A DNA stretch of 37,123 nucleotides from Gracilibacter sp. BRH_c7a (lineage in GTDB: Bacteria > Bacillota > Desulfitobacteriia > Desulfitobacteriales > Syntrophobotulaceae). Each line of letters opens with the position of its first letter. Position 1 is the first letter of the stretch. Shown one piece after another: positions 25,921-33,931 of this stretch. A model generated the notes under the pieces. It was not told where the DNA came from and did not search any database. It saw only the letters and a program-made list of their open reading frames with translations. The stretch is taken from positions 1 through 37,123 of the forward strand of contig LOEZ01000023.1 in NCBI GenBank assembly GCA_001516055.1, given 5' to 3'. The translations under genes and the position numbers were made by a program.

Positions 25921-27325
25921 TACTCTCATTGCAACCCATTTACTTAAACCCGAAGCAATCAATCGGCATCAGTTGACCCTATCATTGATTACCGAAGGAG
26001 CACGTGTAGGTGTCTTTAATCAAGCACATGTAGAAAAGATGCAGATACAGCTAGTTACAATCTTAAATACGGCCATCCTCGAATATACACACCAGGAAAG
26101 TAACTCCGTCAAGACCGAGACAGCACATAATATTTTTCAATCTATTCTCTACTGCTGCGATTACTTCTTACTCAGTTTAAGTCTTGAAGACGCAGCAACT
26201 GTACTACTAACCTTAGATTTCAATGACCTTTACCTCAGGGGGCTACAACGAATCAAAGATGATGTTGATCAAGCAAAAATAATTGAGGCTAAGGTTCAAA
26301 GCACAATGCTGGATATTCCTCTCATTGCCTACAATGATTCTATAAATGAAAGCATCCCTGACTTCTGGCAAAACTATGATGAATACTATGATGCCCATAA
26401 TACTCCTGCTTTGATTGACTATCCCTTACTTAAGGATGATATGAGCTGGGCGGGAATTCTTTATATTAAAAATTATTTAGAAAAATTGCTGTTGGAAAAT
26501 GAATTCGCACTATGTTTTTCTCAGCAAGAGGTTATTCAGCTTTTAGAAAACTATGGCGAAAAGTATTGTATGGACTATCGAGAAATGTTGATTAATATAA
26601 CTGAACAAATCTTAAAAAATGTTCTCTGTTCAGCTCTCTTAAAGAAAAATATATCCTTATCAATCAGCGAAGCTGAATGTACTACATTAGAAAAGCAATT
26701 AAAAGGTCTTACCGAAAATGAATGTCGCACTCAATTGGAATATGCAATGCAAAATATTTTTGTAGAACTGCAGATTGCCAATTCCGAGCTACAGCAGTAT
26801 CTAAAATCATTTATTGACACCTTCTCTCCTCAATTGGTTAATGCTATCAGAACGAACTCTTTAGCTGGATTAATTGTTATCGACCACGATCATTCTTATA
26901 TTGATTGTGCCCACTACTATCGCCCTGGAGAAAACCTCAGCGATGAGCAATTGCGTTTAGTAATTGATGAACTACAACACTGTCAAGACGGTCAAGCAAA
27001 GTTCGCAGTGATCAAATCCGAGATTCACAGCCTCGAAGACCTGATTGAGGTTTTAGGATCATATTGTATCTTCGACGAAGAATACAACGTTATTTTCAGT
27101 CAGATGGAAGAGCACGATCTAGCAGTCTTGGTGGCTGATTTACGGGATGATTATGAGTTAGTCGATGACAAATTCGTCTTCAATGTAGACCGCTGGCACA
27201 GAACTGAAAACGAATTGTATTGGCAGAAACAACTTATTTCTTATTTATTAAATGCTAACCCTTCTACTTACGAAAACGTTCTGCAGCTCTCAAGGGAGTT
27301 TAAGAAATCGCGAATCGTCAAATAA
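25910..27325 (+). CDS. DUF6179 family protein
   Basis: The protein is about 471 residues, soluble and largely helical. It matches the DUF6179 type that I recall next to DUF6323 in clostridia. Visible features are SLITEGARVGVFNQAHVEKMQ near the start, YEEYYD-like acidic/aromatic repeats (FWQNYDEYYDAH), HRTENELYWQKQLI near the end, and no membrane helix. No catalytic motif is apparent. The start is ATG 25910, with AGGAGG six bases upstream inside the DUF6323 gene. Longer frames reach back into that gene and are not credible. The pair is likely a complex. Confidence 0.8.
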   Translation: MKNNTLIATHLLKPEAINRHQLTLSLITEGARVGVFNQAHVEKMQIQLVTILNTAILEYTHQESNSVKTETAHNIFQSILYCCDYFLLSLSLEDAATVLLTLDFNDLYLRGLQRIKDDVDQAKIIEAKVQSTMLDIPLIAYNDSINESIPDFWQNYDEYYDAHNTPALIDYPLLKDDMSWAGILYIKNYLEKLLLENEFALCFSQQEVIQLLENYGEKYCMDYREMLINITEQILKNVLCSALLKKNISLSISEAECTTLEKQLKGLTENECRTQLEYAMQNIFVELQIANSELQQYLKSFIDTFSPQLVNAIRTNSLAGLIVIDHDHSYIDCAHYYRPGENLSDEQLRLVIDELQHCQDGQAKFAVIKSEIHSLEDLIEVLGSYCIFDEEYNVIFSQMEEHDLAVLVADLRDDYELVDDKFVFNVDRWHRTENELYWQKQLISYLLNANPSTYENVLQLSREFKKSRIVK

Positions 27326-27372
27326 ATCCAATTGGATCCATTCTCTTGTTAAATCTCAAATAGACTTACCAC

Positions 27373-27642
27373 CTAATTCAAATAGGCATCAACAACTTTA
27401 GCTACATAGTCCTCAGAACCTGATTTAGCTAAAACGACTAGAGATTGGCTACTATCTCCTGGAATTATGGTACTATAACCCTCTATACCCGCACTATCGA
27501 ACTGTTTATCTCTGTTAATTGCTACCTGACCTTTATTGACAACTGCATAGTCTTCAAGGATACCTGCAACTCTATATTGTACATCTCCTGTCGGGCACTC
27601 AAGCCTTTTTATTCTTTCGATGGCCCCTTCCAGATTTGTCAT
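27373..27642 (-). CDS. Small hypothetical protein
   Basis: The 89-residue soluble protein runs from NLEGAIERIKRLECPTGDVQYRVAG to KVVDAYLN, with one Cys. The middle (ILEDYAVVNKGQVAINRDKQ, then SLVVLAKSGSED) suggests an alpha/beta domain. I do not recognise the family. AGGAGG lies eight bases before the ATG, and codon use is like the neighbours, so it is probably real. It is downstream of DUF4153? No: on the minus strand it follows that gene by 101 bases, with a hairpin (27710-27731) between them. Confidence 0.65.
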   Translation of the reverse strand: MTNLEGAIERIKRLECPTGDVQYRVAGILEDYAVVNKGQVAINRDKQFDSAGIEGYSTIIPGDSSQSLVVLAKSGSEDYVAKVVDAYLN

Positions 27643-27709
27643 TTTTTAGCCTCCTAATAAGAATAATTAAACTTATTATTTCCTTTAGGGCTCTTTTAAT
27701 TCCTTACTA

Positions 27710-27731
27710 TTCCCACTCGACTTACTGGGAA
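27710..27731 (-). terminator. Weak hairpin after the DUF4153 gene
   Basis: TTCCCA and TGGGAA arms enclose ten bases just past the DUF4153 stop. No U run follows, so it is at best a weak terminator or RNA-stabilising stem. Confidence 0.35.
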
Positions 27732-27743
27732 CCATTCTACATA

Positions 27744-29540
27744 TCAAATATTTTGATCACCGAATAACACGATGGCTGAGTAGTCGAAGCCGGCTTCATT
27801 CGGTGCTCCGTAGTTGATATTAATATTTTGAAAAATGACTTTAAGTTTATATTCATTTTGTGATACTTCCAAACTCATCTCTTCTGGAGACATTACTTCT
27901 CTTGGCGAATCGCCAGTTTCCGCTAAATCATTTACGAATTTATACAATCCGGTTCCAATAATTTCTGCACCGGATCCGTCCCTGACCGATATTTCTGCTT
28001 CCTCATAAAATAAGTTCTCAAGTAAAATCTTATACTCTACTCCATCGAGGGTGAACTTGTAGGGTTCAGCAGCCTCTTCTTTCATATAGCGGGCGGAATG
28101 AATAGTCAAAGAAACATCATAGCCTGATATGTTTATCGGCTTTAGATTATCAAGGCTTGCAGAGAAATATTGATTCTCATCGTAACCATAATTTGGATAA
28201 GTTGGCTCAAAACCAAAAACTTTTTTCATATCTTGATACATATTGAACTCTTCAGGCAACCATTGGATATATTCGAGAGAACTCTTCCTGTCTAGATAGG
28301 AAAGGATGTTAGTGGTTTCGATTTTTGTATCTTCAGAGGCATCTGCTTTCGGTATTAACTTCCCTTCAGACAGAATACCATCGCTCTGAAGTATATTCTC
28401 TATCCTGGTGATTTGACTAACGCGTGATACTGTAAAGGCATCCATGGGTGGAATGATAGAGAAAATCGCAAAGCAGGCAGCCAGCAAAGCAATATAACTA
28501 TTTTTAGCAATAGGTTTCAAGCTCAACATTACCCCAACCACAATCGAGAAGACCCCAAATAGTACCACATAATATCGGGATTCGGTGACACCGTAAGCAT
28601 TGAGCCTTATACCGACAGATATTAACTGCATAATAACCACGGGAATGAGTACTTTGGGAAATATCTTGATGTACAGACTAGCAAAGCGGTTCTCAAGTGA
28701 ACTCGCAAGCACAAAGACTAACAGTCCTGCAGCGGAATATACTAACACCATTGGTCCGAGTTGTCCCGATGGCCAATTTAAGGTGACTAATATTTTTATA
28801 AAATAAGCCAATAACACTAAAGAGTATGTGGCAACCAAAGGGATAGCAATATAGGAAACAAGGATTTCCAGAAATCTCGGATAGTTTTTGGCAATCTCCA
28901 TTCTTTCCAAGTCAGACTCTTCTTCAGAGTTGAACTTCGGTAACAGAGATAAGTAATATAGAGGTGCAAACATCACCCAGACAATTGTCATCATATAGGG
29001 ATAGGCATCGTCATTTATCTTAAACAGCAAGATATCTACTGTTGCTATAATAGCAGCGATTCCGGCAGACAATACTCCAGAATAGAGTACTGCGGTGAAA
29101 ACTGACTTAAAGTGAATCAGGGCGACTTGATTGAAGTCTGTCTTAATCTTATAGCACGGAACCCAGAGCACAGCACAAAGCATAGCAAACACAGCTACAA
29201 AAGTACGAACCCCGATTTCGGCACTGATTTCAGGTGCCGGCCATAAAATCATATAATAACCTAAAGTAAGTAATGCTGAAATCCCGTAAACAACTGGACG
29301 AGATTTAGATAACTTCTCAAATCTTTCAGTAGAGAATTGGGCAACCATCCCCAGAAAAGCACCTACCAAAAGGGTAAACATTACCTTTTGAATAAATAGC
29401 GATGGGGAATCATTGAGAGAAATCATATAACAAATAAGGATTGTTGCACCTACAAGGCTAAGAACTGTTAGTGGAAAGCGGAGAACTGCTCTAGACATGC
29501 CTTTTACCATATATTGAATCAACTCTATGAAACGATTCAT
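27744..29540 (-). CDS. DUF4153 family polytopic membrane protein
   Basis: The 598-residue protein has about 12 membrane helices in the first 400 residues (for example VLSLVGATILICYMISL, MLCAVLWVPCYKI, IAIPLVATYSLVLLAYFIKILVT). A soluble C-terminal domain of about 200 residues follows (SSLEYIQWLPEEFNMYQDMKK onward), with beta-strand-rich composition. This matches the DUF4153 layout, a family of unknown function with a conserved membrane core. GGAGG lies seven bases before the ATG. It is not clearly in an operon with its neighbours. Confidence 0.87.
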   Translation of the reverse strand: MNRFIELIQYMVKGMSRAVLRFPLTVLSLVGATILICYMISLNDSPSLFIQKVMFTLLVGAFLGMVAQFSTERFEKLSKSRPVVYGISALLTLGYYMILWPAPEISAEIGVRTFVAVFAMLCAVLWVPCYKIKTDFNQVALIHFKSVFTAVLYSGVLSAGIAAIIATVDILLFKINDDAYPYMMTIVWVMFAPLYYLSLLPKFNSEEESDLERMEIAKNYPRFLEILVSYIAIPLVATYSLVLLAYFIKILVTLNWPSGQLGPMVLVYSAAGLLVFVLASSLENRFASLYIKIFPKVLIPVVIMQLISVGIRLNAYGVTESRYYVVLFGVFSIVVGVMLSLKPIAKNSYIALLAACFAIFSIIPPMDAFTVSRVSQITRIENILQSDGILSEGKLIPKADASEDTKIETTNILSYLDRKSSLEYIQWLPEEFNMYQDMKKVFGFEPTYPNYGYDENQYFSASLDNLKPINISGYDVSLTIHSARYMKEEAAEPYKFTLDGVEYKILLENLFYEEAEISVRDGSGAEIIGTGLYKFVNDLAETGDSPREVMSPEEMSLEVSQNEYKLKVIFQNININYGAPNEAGFDYSAIVLFGDQNI

Positions 29541-29778
29541 CTCAATTCCTCCTAAAGTTTCCTAAACATCTTTCTTACTTGGAAACACGTTATATCGTAA
29601 GTATAGCATAAGAATCTTAGTGTATGAATCAGCTTGAGCTGAAAACGAAATACCTGCTCAGCTCATCGGACTAAATCAACTAAAATTTAACTAACTAATA
29701 AAATATTAACCAACTGACGATAGTAATCAGTTTCTACATTTACCATGACGGAGAATATTGCCTTTTTCTGATGGAATG

Positions 29779-29813
29779 GAAAAGTTCCCTCAGATCTTTG
29801 TCTGAAGGAACTT
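29779..29813 (-). terminator. Terminator after the FmdB-type gene
   Basis: On the minus strand AAGTTCCTTCAGA pairs with TCTGAGGGAACTT (one G-U) and is followed by TTTT. The opposite strand has a C/A mismatch, so the hairpin serves minus-strand transcription. Confidence 0.8.
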
Positions 29814-29826
29814 AAAAATACTGCTT

Positions 29827-29874
29827 TTAATTTTTAATAGGAACACACGGTTCCTTAAATTAACATCCAGCTCA
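29827..29874 (-). promoter_or_regulatory. Candidate bacterial SECIS element at the end of the FmdB-type gene
   Basis: Read on the minus strand after the UGA (29872-29874), a seven-base outer stem (UUAAUUU, 29857-29863, with AAAUUAA near 29827-29835) and a six-base inner stem (AGGAAC at 29850-29855, GUUCCU at 29839-29844) enclose the loop CGUGU. The loop starts 22 nt after the UGA, the same distance as in the HesB-like gene, and has G in its second position, meeting usual bSECIS rules. Confidence 0.6.
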
Positions 29875-30066
29875 GCCAAAGCCAGAACCAGATTTAGAAG
29901 AAACTGTATTACCACTTTTGCTGCCACCAATATTAACTGACGTAAATCGTTGGCTAATATCGTTGCTTGCACATTTTGGGCAGATCTGTTTATCCTTGGC
30001 ACTGATACTACAAAAAACAGAGAATTTGTGGCCACACTCTTTGCAGACCAGATCATAACTAGGCAT
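29860..30066 (-). CDS. FmdB-type zinc-ribbon protein, probable selenoprotein ending in Sec-Ala-Gly-Cys
   Basis: The N terminus MPSYDLVCKECGHKF is the FmdB/CxxC zinc-ribbon signature, with knuckles at Cys8/Cys11 and Cys29/Cys32, followed by a Gly/Ser-rich tail. The frame meets TGA at codon 65 and then reads Ala-Gly-Cys-TAA. Treating the UGA as selenocysteine gives a 68-residue protein ending GFG-Sec-AGC, a UxxC redox pair; many FmdB proteins have Cys-rich tails there. Support: a SECIS-like hairpin, the same GCNGGA after UGA as in the HesB-like gene, and a shared operator. If UGA were a stop, the protein would end at GSGFG after 64 residues. GAGGAG lies nine bases before ATG 30066. A longer frame to 30159 would run over the promoter and is rejected. 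Confidence 0.72.
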
Positions 30067-30091
30067 CTCAACAACTCCTCTTGGAAAGGTG

Positions 30092-30126
30092 ACACACCAT
30101 ATACCCCGTCTGGGTATATGGTGTGT
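30092..30126 (-). promoter_or_regulatory. Operator of the FmdB-type gene, perfect inverted repeat with TATACCC-N5-GGGTATA core
   Basis: Fifteen-base perfect arms (30092-30106 and 30112-30126) surround five bases. The core (30100-30118) is identical in arms and spacing to the operator at 1596-1614. It begins just after the -10 box. Read towards each gene, both sites have the form TATACCC-A-N3-GGGGTATA. No U run follows, so it is not a terminator for lutC. Confidence 0.72.
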
Positions 30127-30130
30127 CTTT

Positions 30131-30159
30131 AATATATTATAACCTAATATTTTTGTCAA
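30131..30159 (-). promoter_or_regulatory. Sigma-A promoter of the FmdB-type gene
   Basis: On the minus strand a perfect TTGACA (30154-30159) and TATATT (30131-30136) are 17 bases apart. Transcription would begin at the edge of the palindrome, separate from lutABC. Confidence 0.75.
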
Positions 30160-30228
30160 TATTAATAGTAGTATAATGATATTAAAAATTCAACTCTATA
30201 TTTAACCTAATTGAAAGCTTTCAATCTC

Positions 30229-30921
30229 TTAACCAAGTATCAGAATAAATACCTTAGCAGGCCCGTGTACCCCTAAAGCTAAATCCATCTCTATATCTGA
30301 AGTGCGACTTGGTCCTGTTATAAATGTCAGAGACGATGGTAGATCAGTATAATCCAGCTTAGTAAAGATATCTCCCATATGGGGTAAGATAGTCTCCCTT
30401 TTGAGAATTGCGATATGGACAGGCGGAAGCAAACTGACGGCACGACTCTGAACAGGATTACTTAAAATAGCCATACTACCTGTATTAGCAACTCCGTAAT
30501 CAGCCCAGGTGATACCCACATCAACATTAGCACACTGTCTAATCATTTCCCGGCGGTCTGCTTGATGATTCCAAAGGGTAAGATTTAACCCCAGATTCTG
30601 GCAGATATCCGGAATCGAGGCTTGCTTAAGCTCCGGTGAGTCCCAGCATATAATCGATTTAGCTTTAATCTCAGAGATCCAGCCTCCAATTGTACTTTGA
30701 ATATCATTTTTATTCGATATTAATTGACACTTTACTGTAAGGCGTTCTGCATTCGCTATAAATTGCTGGAGTAATTCATCCTGACTCGGTTGTGTTTTTG
30801 TCCAAAAATCCGGCGGACCTGAAATATGACGAGTCGGAATCTTTCCAGGAGTAGGCCTTCCTAGTTTTGATGCTAGCTTCTCTAGAAAATGCTCTTCGTT
30901 TGAATCAGTGTAAGTGATCAT
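30229..30921 (-). CDS. lutC: LutC, LUD-domain lactate utilization protein
   Basis: The 230-residue LUD-domain protein has typical segments DVGITWADYGVANTGSMAILSN, PPVHIAILKRETILPHMGDIF and the glycine-rich end TFITGPSRTSDIEMDLALGVHGPAKV. LutABC together oxidise L-lactate to pyruvate through iron-sulfur centres; LutC is the third subunit. Its ATG overlaps the lutB stop (ATGA), as expected for a translationally coupled operon. No lactate permease or LutR-like regulator is adjacent. Confidence 0.93.
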   Translation of the reverse strand: MITYTDSNEEHFLEKLASKLGRPTPGKIPTRHISGPPDFWTKTQPSQDELLQQFIANAERLTVKCQLISNKNDIQSTIGGWISEIKAKSIICWDSPELKQASIPDICQNLGLNLTLWNHQADRREMIRQCANVDVGITWADYGVANTGSMAILSNPVQSRAVSLLPPVHIAILKRETILPHMGDIFTKLDYTDLPSSLTFITGPSRTSDIEMDLALGVHGPAKVFILILG

Positions 30922-32345
30922 CGCTCTTCACTTCCTTTTTGTATCTCATCCCAACGCTGTCGAAAAGGTTTCTGCGCGACAGCAGGGAAATAACGAGAAT
31001 TGGTCCACCCGGAGAGTGGGGTTGGTCCCCCTTCCAAATGATTGCCCCGCATCAGAGGGCGCTGCAGATAATACCCTGATTTCATAGCGAAACGATAGCG
31101 GCGCGGATTACCAAAGTAGTGACGAAAGACTTTGAAAGCCATGTGCTCCATGCTAGAAGTATATCCCGCCTTAAATCGCCTATAGCGTAACTTCACTAAC
31201 AGTTCGTGCAAAGGAATCATCACTGGACAGGCCTCACTACAAGCAGCACAAAGGCTGGATGCGTAAGGTAACTCGCCCCAGTTTTTCAAATCATTATTCA
31301 GCAAAGGCGTAATAACTGCTCCGATAGGGCCACCATAAACTGAACCGTAAGCATGTCCGCCAATTTGTCTATATACGGGACAGACATTAAAACAAGCTCC
31401 GCAGCGAATGCAACGCAAAGCCTCTTGAAAATCCTTTTCTCCTAAAAGGTTAGTTCGACCATTATCCACGATAATTACATGCATCTCCTCCGGCCCGTCC
31501 AATTCTCCTGGATGACTCGGCCCGGAAATGATAGAAGTGTAACTTGTGTATTTTTGACCTGTGGCACTACGCGGCAGTAAATTAAGCACTGCTTCCAGAT
31601 CACTAAAATTCGGGACAATTCTTTCCATACCCATCAGAACAATATGCACCTTGGGTAAAGTGCTAACCATCCGTCCGTTGCCTTCATTACTAACTAACAC
31701 AATCGAACCTGTTTCAGCGATTGCGAAATTGCAACCTGTCAAACCAATATCCGCAGTGAGAAACTTTTCCCGCAGCGTTTTTCTGGCGAAGGCATTTAAG
31801 GATGGAGTATCTGAAGAGATTTCTTTACCAGCTTCTTTAGAAAAGAGGTCAGCAATTTCGTTTCGATTCTTATGAATGGCAGGTACTATAATATGCGAAG
31901 GAGGTTCTTCCGCCAATTGAATGATATATTCAGCCAAGTCCGTCTCGATTGCTTCTATGCCCCGGTCATACAATGCTTTGTTCAAATGCACTTCTTCCGA
32001 AATCATTGATTTAGATTTGGCAACTGTTTTAGCCTGATGCTGATTAACAATCTCCATTACTACTTGGATTACGTCTTCGGCTTGACCTGCGTAATATACC
32101 TTACCACCCTTAGCCCGAACATTATCGGCAAATTGTTTAAGGTAATAATCCAAGTTGGCAATAACATGGCTGCGAATATCCTTCCCTCTTTGCCTCCATT
32201 CATCCCAATCTCCCATTTCTTCTGCTGCCTTGAGGCGATTGTTTTTTAGGATGGTGGTTGCTTTTTTGATAGCTTCTCGCATGCTCTTGTTATGAAGTGC
32301 GAATTTTATTCTTTTTTTAAAGTTCTCATTCATTAGTGTTGTCAT
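30918..32345 (-). CDS. lutB: LutB, iron-sulfur LUD subunit of lactate oxidation
   Basis: The 475-residue protein has a LUD domain (ADIGLTGCNFAIAETGSIVLVSNEGNGR, SIISGPSHPGELDGPEEMHV) followed by two 4Fe-4S motifs, CIRCGACFNVCPVY and CAACSEACPVMIP, and a basic C-terminal tail (RQRW). It passes electrons from the LutC/LutA parts to an unknown acceptor. I start it at ATG 32343-32345, which overlaps the lutA stop; a frame 72 codons longer runs back over lutA and is not coding. Length equals B. subtilis LutB. Confidence 0.94.
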   Translation of the reverse strand: MTTLMNENFKKRIKFALHNKSMREAIKKATTILKNNRLKAAEEMGDWDEWRQRGKDIRSHVIANLDYYLKQFADNVRAKGGKVYYAGQAEDVIQVVMEIVNQHQAKTVAKSKSMISEEVHLNKALYDRGIEAIETDLAEYIIQLAEEPPSHIIVPAIHKNRNEIADLFSKEAGKEISSDTPSLNAFARKTLREKFLTADIGLTGCNFAIAETGSIVLVSNEGNGRMVSTLPKVHIVLMGMERIVPNFSDLEAVLNLLPRSATGQKYTSYTSIISGPSHPGELDGPEEMHVIIVDNGRTNLLGEKDFQEALRCIRCGACFNVCPVYRQIGGHAYGSVYGGPIGAVITPLLNNDLKNWGELPYASSLCAACSEACPVMIPLHELLVKLRYRRFKAGYTSSMEHMAFKVFRHYFGNPRRYRFAMKSGYYLQRPLMRGNHLEGGPTPLSGWTNSRYFPAVAQKPFRQRWDEIQKGSEER

Positions 32346-33085
32346 GCTTCCATCCCCTCTGCTAACAGCTGGGCTATATGAATTGCTTGCACTGAATGTC
32401 CTTGGTGCTCTAACCTTCCGCCAATATTCATCAAACATCCCAAATCCGTACCAGTCACAATATCTGCTCCGGATTCCAAGATGTTTCTGACTTTTTCTTC
32501 CACTATTTCTTCTGAAACAGCAGCCATTTTCACAGAAAACGTTCCACCAAAACCACAGCATTGATCAGCATTTGGTAATTCTAGAAGTTCAAGTTCTTTA
32601 ACATTGTGCAGGAGCTTAATAGGCTCCTCATGAATTTCCATAATTCTGGTAGCATGACAAGAAGGGTGATAAACCACCTTCACTTGTTGGCGTGCCCCTA
32701 GGTCTTCAATTTTCAAAACATTTACTAGAAATTGCGAAAATTCATAAGTCTTTGATACCAATTCTTTAACCCTAGACTCCCATAACTGATCTCCTGCAAA
32801 CAACTGCGGATAATCATGTTTAATCATAGCCACACAGGAACCAGAAGGAGATACTACATATTCGCTTTTTTCAAAAGTCCGGATTAAGCCCTTGGCTAGA
32901 TCCTTGGCCTCATCCCAGTAGCCTGCATTAAAGGCTGGCTGACCACAGCACGTTTGATCTTTTGGAAAATCAAGGTCTACCCCGTTTTTCCTTAAAATCT
33001 TCACGACACTATCCCCGACTTTCGGAAAGAAATTATCTGCTATACAGGTAATAAATAATGATGCTCTCAGAAGAGATCCCCCCAT
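32342..33085 (-). CDS. lutA: LutA, CCG-domain (Fe-S)-binding subunit
   Basis: The protein (up to 247 residues) carries two CCG-type domains: DQTCCGQPAFNAGYW and SCVAMIKHDYP in the first, HPSCHATR, DQCCGFGGTFSVKM and GCLMNIGGRL in the second. This is the heterodisulfide-reductase-like fold that binds unusual 4Fe-4S clusters. It is the first gene of lutABC. The start is uncertain. ATG 33085 has no ribosome site, while a GGGGGG run just inside the gene sits about 7 bases before an in-frame CTG. Family proteins normally begin close to SLFITC, eight or so residues in. Confidence 0.92.
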   Translation of the reverse strand: MGGSLLRASLFITCIADNFFPKVGDSVVKILRKNGVDLDFPKDQTCCGQPAFNAGYWDEAKDLAKGLIRTFEKSEYVVSPSGSCVAMIKHDYPQLFAGDQLWESRVKELVSKTYEFSQFLVNVLKIEDLGARQQVKVVYHPSCHATRIMEIHEEPIKLLHNVKELELLELPNADQCCGFGGTFSVKMAAVSEEIVEEKVRNILESGADIVTGTDLGCLMNIGGRLEHQGHSVQAIHIAQLLAEGMEA

Positions 33086-33186
33086 GTAACAATACTATGA
33101 TGCAAGTATTCCCATTGAGTTTTTCCTGTATGCATTTTACTATCGAGACTATATACTATTTCACCTATTGACGACTTTACCTATCT

Positions 33187-33235
33187 AAAAAAATAACTTA
33201 CCAATACTTTGAACATAAGCTTGGTAAGTTATTTT
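33187..33235 (-). terminator. Terminator after the padR operon
   Basis: AAAATAACTTACCAA and its exact complement (33190-33204, 33221-33235) enclose 16 bases. Read on the minus strand, a long U run follows. Confidence 0.8.
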
Positions 33236-33262
33236 AAGTTAATTTTATATTTTTACATAACT

Positions 33263-33931
33263 TCATCTATAAGATGATTTACGCCTATCAGTCTCAGTAA
33301 GAGCAAGAAATAAGAACAACCCAACTCCAACCAAGAAGAAGACCATTAAAGAACCTATCGCAATGAACATTTCACCAGTAGAATAACGGGTGATAAATGC
33401 CGTAGTCATACCAAAAAGGATTAGTCCTATGGATATTGCATAGAGTGCTGCCCGTATCTTGTTCATCCCGAATCTGGCCGTTGTTTCTCTTGTCAGTATA
33501 CTATAGGTAATTAACGCTCCCCCGGCCACGATAAATATACCACTCCCAGCAACCGCCTCGCCAGGCAGTTTCATAAAATAAAGCATGGCAATTGTAAATA
33601 TCCCAAATAATGTCAACAGAACACCGAACACTATCCCAGCTAAGGAAATCCGTGCTGTCATGGTAGAATAAACCGCTTGTCTCGCTTTATCTTGGCCAAG
33701 TAAACGCATATCTGCTACCAACCCGCTCAAATCTCCCATTGAGATTACGGCTTCTTTAAAAGCCTGTTGTTCATCCATTCCCCGGGATGTATAATCTAAG
33801 GTCTTTTCCTTAAGATTCGTTGCAAGCTCTTCTTTTAAGTCAAATAACTGTTGACTAGTTCCAATACCCGAGAATAAACTCTCCACATAAGATTTCACTT
33901 GATTATTTAGCTGATTGTTCTTCTTATTCAT
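33263..33931 (-). CDS. Permease-prefix membrane protein of the padR operon
   Basis: The 222-residue protein has a helical N-terminal domain (residues about 1-80, with SLFSGIGTSQQLFDLKEELATNL and GMDEQQAFKEAVISMGD) of the permease prefix/DUF1700-like type. Four membrane helices follow (LAGIVFGVLLTLFGIFTIAML, GSGIFIVAGGALITYSIL, ALYAISIGLILFGMTTAF, FIAIGSLMVFFLVGVGLFLFLAL). Such proteins are routinely encoded next to PadR regulators; their role is unclear but envelope-related. Its ATG overlaps the padR stop by eight bases. Confidence 0.87.
   Translation of the reverse strand: MNKKNNQLNNQVKSYVESLFSGIGTSQQLFDLKEELATNLKEKTLDYTSRGMDEQQAFKEAVISMGDLSGLVADMRLLGQDKARQAVYSTMTARISLAGIVFGVLLTLFGIFTIAMLYFMKLPGEAVAGSGIFIVAGGALITYSILTRETTARFGMNKIRAALYAISIGLILFGMTTAFITRYSTGEMFIAIGSLMVFFLVGVGLFLFLALTETDRRKSSYR

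Noticed and set aside
27699-27746. UGA at the end of the DUF4153 gene as a third selenocysteine codon
   Set aside because: A hairpin lies at a suitable distance, but the 15 codons after it contain no Cys or family motif. It more likely is the normal stop followed by a weak terminator stem. It also shows that SECIS-like hairpins occur by chance.
30092-30126. The long inverted repeat as terminator of lutABC
   Set aside because: No U run follows on either strand, and its core matches an operator placed at another promoter.
29872-30159. 95-residue reading of the FmdB-type gene starting at 30159
   Set aside because: The extra 31 residues are encoded by the promoter and the perfect inverted repeat. 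The ATG at 30066 has a good ribosome site and gives the normal family start.
32346-32561. 72-codon N-terminal extension of lutB
   Set aside because: It overlaps lutA in another frame and encodes a non-family, Trp/Cys-rich sequence. ATG 32345 gives standard ATGA coupling.
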